A stretch of 64,000 nucleotides of DNA, from contig JAOTOM010005105.1 in assembly GCA_034440615.1 (NCBI GenBank), forward strand, positions 182,501 through 246,500. The letters run 5' to 3'. The notes beneath the pieces were generated by a model, which was not told the origin of the DNA, ran no database searches, and saw only the letters and a list, made by a program, of their open reading frames with translations. The DNA comes from Ashinkailepas kermadecensis. Lineage: Eukaryota > Arthropoda > Thecostraca > Neolepadidae. Both the position numbers and the translations under genes were made by a program. Shown piece after piece: positions 25,350-36,620 of this stretch (the stretch's first letter is position 1; each line of letters starts with the position of its first letter).

Positions 25350-26063
25350 AGCGAGGACAAAGCCCGAGCTAGTCTGCTCCCATGTGTGTGGCGCAGAGCT
25401 TCACCTGAGTAACCCGACCCTGTCAATTTTGTGGAACAATGTAACCTCTTTGTTGCGAAGTTTCGCGTCATGATTTGCTTACTTTTAATAAGATGAGTTT
25501 TTCCTTTTGATTTGTATCCCGATATTCTTCACGAATTGTCTTCGCTCAAAGAAAGAGTTTTACGGCGGCATTTTCGCTGACGGTCAATTTTCAACAGCGT
25601 TCCATTGTGTAACACGACATTTTAAATTCGAATTATCCCACTCAGAACCAGATCTGCCCTTTTCATTTTGATATTCACCACCTTTCATAACAATATTTCC
25701 CTGAAGTATCTACTCACAGTATTTGTTCGCAGAATGGGTTTGCGGCGGCATTCATGGGCACGGCCAACTGACCATAGATCTGACACCGCAGGCGGCAGTT
25801 GCCCTCCGTTCTCGATGGTGAAGTGGCACAGCATGACTGGGTGATTACGGTGATCTAGACTTCATGACCAAGGGATGGATGCTTCGCCGTTTATTTCTGA
25901 TGTTCATGACGCAATTTAGTGAATGCACCGCGTCCGAAATTCCTTTAGACCTGCATACCTTCTTGAAGGCCCTTAGCTCTATAGATGCACAAGGTAATGC
26001 GCCAATGGTGATTGGCATACATGAAGATTCAACTTCACATGCGCTCTTAGCGCTTGCCCTCGA
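25350..26063. mobile_element. TIR element 'GAGCGAGGAC' family, copy B
   Basis: Starts GAGCGAGGACAAAGCC and ends CTTGCCCTCGATT, an eroded inverted copy of the start. Internal landmarks shared with copy C (31142-31800) are ATTCACGAA near 25530, CTCAGAACCAGATCTGC near 25645 and GACACCGCAGGCGGCAGTTG near 25783. It follows copy A after 43 bases. No protein is encoded, so it is non-autonomous. Confidence 0.65.
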
Positions 26064-26087
26064 TTATCCAGCGTTCATATAGGCGCT

Positions 26088-26257
26088 GGATCACCAGGAG
26101 GCTGTTGGATCTGATGGTGTCTGCACACAAAGCAGGCTGTCGGGTCTGATGGTGTCTGCACACATAAGGTTATTGGGTCTGATGGTGTCTGTACACAGAA
26201 GGCTGTCGGTCTGATGGTGTCTGTACACGTAAGGTTATCGGGTGTGATGGTGTCTGC
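26088..26257. repeat. ~31-bp minisatellite, left part (split by a MITE)
   Basis: Units of the type AGGCTGTCGGGTCTGATGGT followed by GTCTGCACACA recur about 5-6 times. The array is interrupted at 26258 by a transposon and resumes at 26641. Confidence 0.9.
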
Positions 26258-26640
26258 CAGTGGCGCACCGGAGGGGGGAGCCCAGGGGTCCCGGCCCCCC
26301 CCCCCCATGAGACCAAAGTGCCCTTTTGGCCAAAAGTGTCCTTTTGACCGAAAAGTGCCCTCTTGGCCGGAATGTCCCAGATTTAGCCCAAAAATAACCT
26401 GCCTTATCATAAGGCAGGTGATTTTCGGGCTAAATTTGGGACATTCCGGCCAAAAAATCATTTTTTCTAGCAATTTTAAAACAAATTGCTTGCTACCCCC
26501 CCTCCGGTCAACAAACCTTCCAGTGTGCTCCGGGCCGCAAAGTGCCCTTTGGAGCCGGTCAAGTGCCCTTTTGGAGCCGGCCAAGTGCCCTTTTCGGTCC
26601 GGGCCCCCCCCCCCATGGAAAAATCTTGGGTGCGCGCCTG
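26258..26640. mobile_element. hAT-like MITE with perfect 8-bp target-site duplication
   Basis: The element starts CAGTGGCGCACC and its right end reads, in reverse complement, CAGGCGCGCACC, so it has short terminal inverted repeats. It is flanked by the perfect 8-base duplication GTGTCTGC at 26250-26257 and 26641-26648. Eight-base duplications and CAG.GGCG ends are typical of hAT-superfamily non-autonomous elements. The centre (about 26365-26451) is a large imperfect palindrome with about 42-base arms around TTATCATAA. G/C runs sit just inside each end. No coding capacity. Confidence 0.92.
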
Positions 26641-26835
26641 GTGTCTGCACACAGAAGGTTGTCGGGTCTGATGGTGTCTACACACAGGAGGCTGCTGGAT
26701 CTGATGGTGTCTGCATACATAATGCTACTGGGTCTGATTGTATGCACTTACTCAAGCTGCAAGCTGCTGCAAGCTGCAAATACGCATGCACACAAAAGGC
26801 TGCCGGGTCTGGTCACGTGGGCACTCGACAGACTG
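26641..26835. repeat. ~31-bp minisatellite, right part
   Basis: Continues the array 26088-26257 with units such as AGGTTGTCGGGTCTGATGGT. Copies become degenerate after about 26735. Confidence 0.85.
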
Positions 26836-26859
26836 CTCCTTAATCTTATCCAGAGAACA

Positions 26860-29060
26860 GCCTGCTCATCAACTCTCACGGGAAAACAGCTTGCCCTCTA
26901 GGACCTCTCAGGTCAGCCCGCTCGATGAACCCTCAACGGACGACAATCTACTCCAAGTCCTCCCTGGAGAACTGCCTGCACGCCATGTCCTCCCTGGCGA
27001 ACTGCCTGCACGCCATGTCCTCCCTGGAGAACTGCCTGCACGCCATGTCCTCCCTGGAGAACTGCCTGCACGCCATGTCCTCCCTGGAGAACTGCCTGCA
27101 CGCCATGTCCTCCCTGGAGAACTGCCTGCACGCCATGTCATCCCTGGAGAACTGCCTGCACGCCATGTCCTCCCTGGAGAACTGCCTGCACGCCATGTCC
27201 TCCCTGGAGAACTGCCTGCACGCCATGTCCTCCCTGGAGAACTGCCTGCTCGCCATGTCCTCCCTGGAGAACTGCCTGCACGCCATGTCCTCCCTGGAGA
27301 ACTGCCTGCACGCCATGTCCTCCCTGGAGAACTGCCTGCACGCCATGTCCTCCCTGGAGAACTGACTGCACGCCATGTCCTCCCTGGAGAACTGCCTGCA
27401 CACCATGTCCTCCCTGGAGAACTGCCTGCACGCCATGTCCTCCCTGGAGAACTGCCTGCACGCCATGTCCTCCCTGGAGAACTGCCTGCACGCCATGTCC
27501 TCCCTGGAGAACTGCCTGCACGCCATGTCCTCCCTGGAGAACTGCCTGCACGCCATGTCCTCCCTGGAGAACTGCCTGCACGCCATGTCCTCCCTGGAGA
27601 ACTGCCTGCACGCCATGTCCTCCCTGGAGAACTGCCTGCACGCCATGTCCTCCCTGGAGAACTGCCTGCACGCCATGTCCTCCCTGGAGAACTGCCTGCA
27701 CGCCATGTCCTCCCTGGAGAACTGCCTGCTCGCCAAGTCCTCCCTGGAGAACTGCCTGCACGCCATGTCCTCCCTGGAGAACTGCCTGCACGCCATGTCC
27801 TCCCTGGAGACCTGCCTGCACGCCATGTCCTCCCTGGAGAACTGCCTGCACGCCATGTCCTCCCTGGAGAACTGCCTGCACGCCATGTCCTCCCTGGAGA
27901 ACTGCCTGCACGCCATGTCCTCCCTGGAGAACTGCCTGCACGCCATGTCCTCCCTGGAGAACTGCCTGCACGCCATGTCCTCCCTGGAGAACTGCCTGCA
28001 CGCCATGTCCTCCCTGGAGAACTGCCTGCTCGCCATGTCCTCCCTGGAGAACTGCCTGCTCGCCAAGTCCTCCCTGGAGAACTGCCTGCACGCCATGTCC
28101 TCCCTGGAGAACTGCCTGCACGCCATGTCCTCCCTGGAGAACTGCCTGCACGCCATGTCCTCCCTGGAGAACTGCCTGCACGCCATGTCCTCCCTGGAGA
28201 ACTGCCTGATCGCCATGTCCTCCCTGGAGAACTGCCTGCACGCCATGTCCTCCCTGGAGAACTGCCTGCACGCCATGTCCTCCCTGGAGAACTGCCTGCA
28301 CGCCATGTCCTCCCTGGAGAACTGCCTGCACGCCATGTCCTCCCTGGAGAACTGCCTGCACGCCATGTCCTCCCTGGAGAACTGCCTGCTCGCCATGTCC
28401 TCCCTGGAGAACTGCCTGCTCGCCAAGTCCTCCCTGGAGAACTGCCTGCACGCCATGTCCTCCCTGGAGAACTGCCTGCACGCCATGTCCTCCCTGGAGA
28501 ACTGCCTGCACGCCATGTCCTCCCTGGAGAACTGCCTGCACGCCATGTCCTCCCTGGAGAACTGCCTGATCGCCATGTCCTCCCTGGAGAACTGCCTGCA
28601 CGCCATGTCCTCCCTGGAGAACTGCCTGCACGCCATGTCCTCCCTGGAGAACTGCCTGCACGCCATGTCCTCCCTGGAGAACTGCCTGCACGCCATGTCC
28701 TCCCTGGAGAACTGCCTGCACGCCATGTCCTCCCTGGAGAACTGCCTGCACGCCATGTCCTCCCTGGAGAACTGCCTGCTCGCCATGTCCTCCCTGGAGA
28801 ACTGCCTGCACGCCATGTCCTCCCTGGAGAACTGCCTGCTCGCCAAGTCCTCCCTGGAGAACCGCCTGCTCGCCAAGGCCTCCCTGGAGAACCGCCTGTT
28901 CGCCAAGTCCTCCCTGGAGAACTGCCTGATCGCCATGTCCTCCTTGGAGAATCGCCTGCTCGACAAGTCCTCCCTGGAGAATCGCCTGCTCGCCAAGTCC
29001 TCCCTGGAGAATCGCCTGCTCGCCAAGTCTTCCCTGGAGAATCGCCTGCTCGCTGAGGTC
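26860..29060. repeat. 30-bp minisatellite, about 70 copies
   Basis: The unit begins AACTGCCTGCACGCCATGTC and ends CTCCCTGGAG. The core (26950-28860) is nearly uniform, while units at both edges are diverged. The consensus lacks stop codons in all six frames, so very long ORFs cover it on both strands; this follows from a 30-base period. Variant units (CTCGCCATG, CTCGCCAAG, ATCGCC) form a pattern that repeats at 360 bases: 28020-28379 and 28380-28739 share the same order of variants, a 12-unit block duplication. Confidence 0.97.
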
Positions 29061-29079
29061 CTGCCGGAGGACAGCCCGC

Positions 29080-29720
29080 TCGCCAAGTCCTCGGAGGACA
29101 GCCTGCTGGCTGGATGGTCGGCAAGACACCGGCATGTCCGACCGAGGAATGTGTCGGGCCGACCGCGCTGGCCGGCCGGCAGGGGGATAACATCTGGCGG
29201 CAGCAGAGCGGGTCGGGCTGGCGCTGGTCCGCGCCGCCGCGCCCCGACCCGCTTTGATTCGGAGCGGTGATGGTAATCTCGGCAGCGGAGCACTCGGGTT
29301 TCCGCTCCGTCGGAGCAGAAGCCGCTGACCAGATGCGACGTAAACGGCGCGGCGCCGCCGCCGGCCGCCCGTATCTGTGCGTGGCGCCCGCTCCGAGCGC
29401 GTCGCGATCGCCGCGTCGATGAAGCAGCCGAGGCCGAAGCGAGCCGGTGCGGGCGGCACGAGCGTGAACGAGCGGCGCCGCCGATCGCCGACGCACCATT
29501 TTGTTCGCGCCGGCGCCGTCATCTGATGCCCGTTTTCGGATCGTCTTTTTGTGCCGTCTATTGGTGGAGATGAAAATGTAGATATCCGCCGGAGAGAGAC
29601 ACCGTTTGGTATGCGACCACCACGAGGCGCGCAGGGCGAGTCCTGCTCTAAAAGCCGCCGCGGCGGCCCGGTCAGCTACACTTCAGCCGGCGTTACCTCA
29701 CCGCATCAGTCTAAGCAGAC
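29080..29720. promoter_or_regulatory. CpG-rich island next to the 30-bp array
   Basis: Very CpG-dense unique DNA (29150-29530 especially). On the minus strand an ATG at 29497-29499 sits in a good context (AACAAAATGG), with a CCAAT box about 60 bases upstream (near 29560). Its frame stays open for 863 codons, but almost all of that is the 30-bp array. It could be a promoter, an enhancer or a repeat-encoded gene; evidence is thin. Confidence 0.35.
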
Positions 29721-31141
29721 ACTCGGCGGTGCATTTTTTCCAATCGTAAAGCGAAGTACCTGATGTGTAAGCTGGTTGTCGTGCTGCTGCGTTAATTGAT
29801 TTTACCAGTATTGCTGTCGTTTCGGGCATTAGTTGAGAGGTCGGTTCATTACTCTTACTTAATGTAGTTTCAGAATGTCCGTGGTGCGTGAGTGTGGTGT
29901 TGCTGAGACGTTACATCTGGACTGTGTAGCACTTCTGTGAAGCAGGGTTGGCTCCTATTAAAGCTAGAGGTACGAAATTTTCAGGGTAGATGGTTACGAT
30001 AGTGAACTCCATGATGTACTACTATCATGGCCTTAGGTCAATATCTTGAAGGTCAGATGAGGTCCAATGCGTTACATTTTGCTTGTTTTGCGTGGCTCGG
30101 CTTGATATTGTTATGGATCGCTGCGATTGTGCTTAAATGCTCCAAAATAGGCTTCAATGATGCTTTGGACATGATACTGATACAATAAAGATGACAGATG
30201 CGGCATTTGACTTCCGGTCGCTTATATATCAGCACTTCATAAAGGTCAGTTACCAGCTCCAGTTACCGCAACCGGGCCGCCCGCCCGATTGGCCGGGCGG
30301 GTGGTCCGGCGCAATCGGTTTCACGAAGAAATGGATGAAGTACATGAATGAAAAGTGGAAACGCTTAGGTTCACAATGGCAAAAAAAGTAGTTTTCAGTA
30401 TTTTTTTGTGAGTAGCATCCGAAATGGTATGAATCGCATGTCAGTCATTTGTGCTTATTACAACCTCCCAGTTTGCTTTCATTGACCTGTCATGAGCCTG
30501 GTCTGACTTGACCTCCTTGACCTAACGTGACCTTGAAACTATATAGTATAGCATTATACATCAAAGAAGTCGCTAGTATTGACAAGAACGCTTCCCTTTT
30601 GCCGATATACGGGAAGCTTATCAGCGCCGACTTGTGTGGTCTGGCGCTGCGAAATGTTTGGAATTTGACGGCCTCTAACTCGATAGATGTTCAGCCGATG
30701 TTGGTTTTTCTTGCCTTAAGCGACGCGACGGACATTTTGAGGCAGGTACACAAAAATTACGTATATTGGCCTGTACAATCAGGAGATACATACGAATACC
30801 GGCGGGGTAGCCGGATTCCGTCTCCCCCCCCCCCTTCCAGTGAGCGTGTGAAGTAGGTATGGGCGATTAGTGCCATTGGGACTTGGTGATCTTATTAATG
30901 ACTTGTGGTCGTGTACCAGAGAAATAAGCCTCTTGATATATGTGTAAAGTCCCTCTTGAGCAACAATGATAAACTTCTACATTTGGATATTGAAGTTCAA
31001 GAACATTGAAAACATACGGCACTTAGCAATCAAGTGCTCCTAAGAAAGTCTTTATGTGCACATTTGTGTGTTGTGTGGTTATCACGAATACTATTTCGAG
31101 CGTATGACTGCAGCTCGGGCGCCTTCAATTTCACATGAACC
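29721..31141. other. no gene recognised; GC hairpin near 30280
   Basis: Mostly unique. CCGCCCGCCCGATTGGCCGG at about 30279-30298 and the following CGGGCGGG can form a short GC hairpin. A C-run (12 bases) lies near 30823-30834. Confidence 0.5.
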
Positions 31142-31800
31142 AGCGCGGACCCCAAGCAATTCTAGTCCAGTTGAGATGGTGCAAACGTTGAACTGGGTGA
31201 CCCTGCTCTTATGAAACCACATTTTATTTTTGTAGCGACTCGCGTTCTATTTCTTCACTCCTAGTTCAATATGCTCTGTTCATATTAATCTTAACCGACC
31301 TTTATCCCAATTTTATTCACGAACTACTCTTAATCTTTGCCCATAGAAAGAAGTGTTTAGTGGCATTTCCTTTCACCGGCAACATTCCACAGTGTTTCAT
31401 GCCTTAATGCAGCATTTACAACGATAATCTTCTCACTCAGAGCTAGGTCTGCTCCTTTCAGCTTGAGGTTTACCAACTTTCGCAACAATTTTCCGCAGAA
31501 GTACTCTCAATGTGTGTTCAAAGGAAGGCCTGCCGACGGCGTTCCTGCGCGGGGGCAACTTACCATGAACCTCACACCGCAGCCGGTATTTTCTATCCGC
31601 CCGGGACAATACAGAGGTAACCTGCTTGATTTGTGTTGAGGGGTTTCGAGTTCATTCCCAGGGAGGGGTGACGCTTTTTATTTCTTTCTTTATTGGTGCA
31701 GTTTTGAGGATGCATAAGATCTGAAATCATTTCAGCTGTGCATGCATGATTGAGGGCACGATCCGACTGCACTGCGCTGTCAACACTTGTCCTCGCTCGT
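31142..31800. mobile_element. TIR element 'GAGCGAGGAC' family, copy C
   Basis: Same segment order as copy B (ATTCACGAACT near 31313, CTCAGAGCTAGGTCTGC near 31435, CACACCGCAGCCGG near 31572, ending CACTTGTCCTCGCTCGT at 31783-31800), clearly diverged. The left end is poorly preserved (CAGCGCGGACC). Confidence 0.65.
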
Positions 31801-31974
31801 CTAGCGTCTTATGATGGCCAATAAAGGAGAAACTGTTTGCGTTATTGTTTCCATGAGCAGCTCCCATTCGAAATTATATCTGTATAGGCCCATTTCCAGA
31901 TGAAGATGCGCCGGAAATGCATCTCCACCATCACGGTTGAATAGCATCGCTATCGCATGATATCACTGGTAGAC

Positions 31975-32455
31975 CAGGGCTGCTTCCTGCACACAGAGCT
32001 GACATTGTCGCCATAATTTAGCATCACTGGCACAATGGCACATGCAGAACTGCTTCCCACATACGGAGGTGGTAGCAATGTTGCCATCACTCAACATCAC
32101 TGGTACAGCCAGATCTGCTTCCCACATACGGAGGTGATAGCAATGTTGCCATCACTCGACATCACTGGTGCATACAGATCTGCTTCCCACATACGGAGGT
32201 GGTAGCAATATCGCCATCACTCGACATCACTGGTACATGCAAATATGCTTCCCACATACGGAGGTGGTAGCAATGTCGCCATCACTCAACATCACTGGTA
32301 CAGCCAGATCTGCTTCCCACATATGGGGGTGGTAGCAATGTCGCCATCACTCGACATCACTGGTACATGCAGATCTGCTTCCCACATATTGAGGTGGTAG
32401 CAATTTTGTCGTTACTCAATATCACTGGTACACGCAGAACTGCCGTCTACGTGTA
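31975..32455. repeat. 65-bp minisatellite, about 7 copies
   Basis: TGCTTCCCACATACGGAGG recurs at 32051, 32116, 32181, 32246, 32311 and 32376, exactly 65 bases apart. Diverged units flank both sides. Confidence 0.95.
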
Positions 32456-32925
32456 GAGCTGTTAACGATGTCGCAGAGCAGGACAAGCTGCCACATACAT
32501 GCCAGAGTGTATTTTCACGAAATCCTGGTGGATGCACCTCATGTGTTTGGTCCTGACGTAATACTTTTGATGAAGTAGAAGGAGAAAATGGCAAACAATG
32601 TTGTTAAGCACGGGAGGTGGTACGCACACCTCAGTTACTTTAGATATATTGTCGGTGTGCAAGCAGGCTGTGCACGAATTTGTTTTGTGGCTTCTTGTGC
32701 ACACACGAAATCAATTACTTGTGCCGCGATATAAACGCTGCTCCTTCCCTTGGGTAGTACTTGGTTGGTTTGGAACAAATTTGCCGTACATATGACAAAA
32801 ATGTAGTGCTGGTGCAGTTCCAGATATGTAATTAAAAATTGTTGAGGTTGGTAGAGTAACGAGCTGTCAACTTTTCCGCTCCCAGATGATGTTGCACAGT
32901 TGCATAGCACTTGTCCAAGATTCAC
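32456..32925. other. no gene recognised
   Basis: Unique sequence, short ORFs only. Confidence 0.5.
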
Positions 32926-33125
32926 CAGTAAGGGACGGATCCAGAAGCCTAGCTTGGGGGAGTGGTCTCATTGTGCACCATTTACATGCCGTGACAATTC
33001 ATCTTCCAATGTCGCCATATCACAGGCCGTGCTACGTGGTCTCATTGTGCACCATTTACATGCCGTGACAATTAATCTCCCTGTGTCGCCACATCACAGG
33101 CCTTGCTACGTGGTCTCATTGTGCA
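32926..33125. repeat. 73-bp tandem repeat, about 2.5 copies, with a hAT-like left edge
   Basis: GTGGTCTCATTGTGCACC recurs at about 32962, 33035 and 33108. CAGTAAGGGACGGATCCAG at 32926 resembles the CAGTGGCGGATCCAG start of hAT-type MITEs, but no matching right end or target duplication was found. The unit shares GTGCACCATT.ACATGCCGTG with the start of the 45-bp array at 37858. Confidence 0.75.
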
Positions 33126-33669
33126 CAGGTCCGGTCCACACATTAAGGCATTTAAGGCAGTGCCTCACCTAAGTTGAGTTGAAAGACCTTGTTTAATCTT
33201 GTGATGCAAAACGATGCTCTCGAAACGATGCTCTCATCCACTTGAAAATAACAATATTAAAAACTGGAGACGAAAACAAAATAATGGGTGATTTCGTAAT
33301 TATCGTGAATATCTAAGTTTAAATTTATACATTCAATTTGAAACAGCTCTTTCACTAATCTGAAATACGCATGAATGAGTCAGGCCTCTGACAGATATCG
33401 CCATATATTGAGCTTTCGTTTCATCAGAAGCGCATGGTATACGATCTTCGCTGAACGGAAGCGTTTCTGTGGATTGCATTGCGTCGTGAGAGGACATTGC
33501 GTGCAAGTTTACTTTCGAGACACATCGGGACATGTTTCACACAAAAAGTTTCCATTGATTCCTGAAATTAAAAGATTGTGCTATATTGTGGAGTGGGAGC
33601 AAGTTACTTACCTGTTTAGCAAGGTACATAAGGTGAGAAAATATGGGACCGAAAGGTCATCTAAGAATG
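33126..33669. other. no gene recognised
   Basis: Unique, AT-rich. Confidence 0.5.
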
Positions 33670-34120
33670 TATTTATTTATTCATTTCACGATACATGCCC
33701 TCCACGTACAGTGGCTATTATAGACAGTCTGGGTATAACTCACAAATATTTACAAAGAAAGGATAGATTTGAGGTCAATAGTGGGAGCAGACGCGCAGCA
33801 AACATTCATACACCAATGTAATACAATACCCATATCACTATCTGCACTACACATACCGTACTTGCTACACGAACTATATACGAGTAGTTTATAGAAGTAA
33901 TAGGAAAACGATGGCCAAAAGGTGAGTTTGTAGTGTACACACCTCTATTGTTAAGTTTTTTTGTGCGACTAATGTTGTTCGTGGAAATAAGCCAGTGCGT
34001 GGTTCTTGAAGTTTGACAGCCTCGATGTTTTTGTTTCAGTAGGAAGTTTGTGGAAGACAGACAAGTAGAGAAATATCTTGCGGCCCGCCTATATGTGTAT
34101 GGCTGGCAGGTGCAGGTGGT
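33670..34120 (-). mobile_element. LINE 3' end remnant
   Basis: On the minus strand YLSVFHKLPTETKTSRLSNF and K-HALAYF (about 33980-34080) resemble the WN.LP.....SL..FK..L C-terminus of Jockey/CR1-type LINE proteins. About 300 bases of non-coding DNA follow, ending in AATAAATAAATA near 33670-33680, like a LINE 3' tail. No reverse-transcriptase core remains. Confidence 0.5.
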
Positions 34121-34614
34121 CGTCTACTTAATCATTTATAAAGTGAAAATATGTATACAAGAGGATCACCAAAAATACTAAAAGTACATCCAGCCAATCA
34201 ACGGGCTTCACAGTATGTGTCGTCACAAAATCTTCGAGTGATAAATCAGCAAACGCTAGAAATTTCTGCTTCCAAACCATTCTTTAATAACATGAACCTT
34301 GACCATCTTGTGTTTTCTCTTGGGTGGAAAATTGTGCTTTGGGAGGCAACAACTTTGCATTATCACAAGGCTTTATGCGTCTTAGGCTGCATTTCCCTGC
34401 GCCTACATTGATATATCTTGGATAAACGTGATTCTGGGTGTTTTTGGGTATCCTCAAGACCATGGAGGGGAGTCGTAGGCAGCCTCAAGTACGTAAATCA
34501 AGTTAACGTCGTATTAGTTTCCGTATTGAGCGATGAGTTCGCAAGAAGCATATTTGTATTGGCATTGGCATTCAGCGACGAATGCTTCTGCTTGTACTGA
34601 GCACACTGAAAGCA
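34121..34614. other. no gene recognised
   Basis: Unique sequence. Confidence 0.5.
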
Positions 34615-36010
34615 ACTACACCGGTCTCACATGACCACTGTAACGGACAAAGTCCAACGAAAATCGGTTTCTTCGGTCGCATCATTTTTTCGTTTTCACC
34701 CAAACCTGCCCAAATCTTGAATCAAGCGATAGCCCGTGGTGAACCATCGTGTAGCATTTCAAACCGTTACATGTCAAGGTCAAACTTTAAGGTCAAAGAT
34801 TAGCTTCATTTATTAGATGGCGATATTGAAGCAATATCGACCGAATGCTAGGTTCGGTTCTTATCGCTTCAATTTCCATCAAATGGGCGTCATTCGACGT
34901 GGCTTGTTATGCGGTATCAGTAAGCTAAGCAATTTAATTATTTTTTATAGGGCAAAGGCTAAACTGATACTTCGGTCGGTTCAATTTGTTCCCGTTTTCG
35001 CTCACACCTATCCAAATCTGGTATCAAGCAATAGCCAGTGGTGAACACTCGAGTAACATTTCAAACCGGGACATGTCAAGTTGAAAGGTTTGATTGACTT
35101 CTTCGATGACCTCGCGTTTCGTCGCTATGGCTTCAATTTGCATAAAATAGATGTCATTCGACGTGGCTTGTTGTGCGGTATCAGAAAGTTGACAGTTTGG
35201 AATAATCACAACGGGTCAAAATTCAAGCTGATTTCTTTGGTCGCCTCGCCTATTTTTGGTGTTCGCCCAAGCTTACCCAGATCCACTATCAAGCGATAGC
35301 TCATGATGAACCCTCGAATAACATTTTGAAACCAGGATAAACCAGGAAACTCCCGATTCGTCGCTATGGGTTCAATTTGCACCAAGTGGGTGTCATTCGA
35401 CCTGGCTTGTGCCGTATTATAATGTTACGAAATCGAACTAATTTCAAAGGTCAAAGGTCAAACCGATTTCTTCGGTCACCTCGCATTTTTATCTTCGCCC
35501 TAACCAACCCACATCTGGTATCAAGCAATAGCCCGTGGTGAACCTTGAGTAATATTTCAAACCGGGACATGTCAATGTCAAACCACAAGATTGAAGGTTA
35601 GCCTAAAGTGCTCGAAGTCCTCGCGCCTCGTCGCTATGTCTTTAATTTCCATCAAGTGGGTGTCATTTGACGTGCTGTGAGGTACTCTAGAAAACTGTTA
35701 TAAATCACATTAATTTTCAAAGTCAAAGATCGAATTCATTTCTTCGGTCGCCCCGCGTTTCTTCGTTTTCTCCCAAAATAATCCATATTTGGTATCAAGA
35801 GATAACCCGTGGACAACCCTCGAGCAACATTTCAATCCAGGGCATGTCAGGTCAAGCCTCGAGGTCAAAGAAGGTTAGTTTTAATTTTTCAAAGTCCTCG
35901 CGTTCCGTTGCTATGGCTTCAATTTGCATTGTGTGGGTGTCATTCGACGTGGCTTGCCGTACGGTATCCGAATGTTGAGATATCGAAATAATTGTGATGG
36001 TGTAGAACGT
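34615..36010. repeat. diverged satellite of about 265 bp, five copies
   Basis: The landmark CATTCGACGTGGCTTGT recurs at about 34890, 35155, 35395, 35667 and 35940 (spacing 240-273). TCAAGCGATAGCCCGTGGTGAA and TTCAAACCGGGACATGTCAA-like segments recur in phase. Copies differ at many positions and by indels, so the array is old. Confidence 0.9.
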
Positions 36011-36345
36011 CCGGTGTGTGTATAATGATTTATTGTAATAGGAATAGGAGGATCAAATCGCTTTTTGTTTGCAGCCGTTGTAATAGCAGGCACTCATCTC
36101 CTATATGACTAGGATCTCCCCCGAGATATCCGTCATAATCTGCTCGAACGGCGCTCTCATCGCTGGGTTATAATTTACACTACCTCATTGCTGTTCCGAA
36201 CATATAAAATACAGAACTTTTTTCGAATTGTTCAATTTCCTCTTAATGGTTCAACGGAAGTTCTCAAGTCTACAAGAGGAGCCACACGTGAATGCGCACG
36301 ATTATATAACCAGCCGGAGTTCATAACCGTGAGAGAATGATGTTG
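36011..36345. other. no gene recognised
   Basis: Unique sequence. Confidence 0.5.
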
Positions 36346-36620
36346 TAATTAGAGGTGGATCCAGGAATTGTCATAGGAAGCACTTCTCTGGAGGGGCGCC
36401 ATTTCTTTGGGGCGGCGCCACTGCGAAAGCACCTGGAGGGGCGCTTCTGGCTGAAAAATTATAGGGGCCGGGTTGCACTCGATCCTTCCCGAAGGGGCAC
36501 CTTTCCTTCCAAGGGGGTGCCTTTTTCTTTCATAGGGGCGCCTCTGGCTGAAAAATTCGAATGGGTACAATGGAACCTTTTCAGAGGGGCGCCTTTTTTC
36601 TGGCCAGAGGGATGCCACCT
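36346..36620. mobile_element. possible MITE fragment with AGGGGCGCC repeats
   Basis: Starts AGAGGTGGATCCAGGAATTG, like a hAT/MITE end, and contains several GAGGGGCGCC boxes and a duplicated CTGGCTGAAAAATT (about 36448 and 36547). No inverted end or target duplication was identified. Confidence 0.3.

Noticed and set aside
26738..29270. Plus-strand repeat proteins of 631-772 residues
   Set aside because: All six frames of the 30-bp unit lack stops, so length is not evidence. One plus frame has a stop at 27364, and no start context or flanking exon supports the others.
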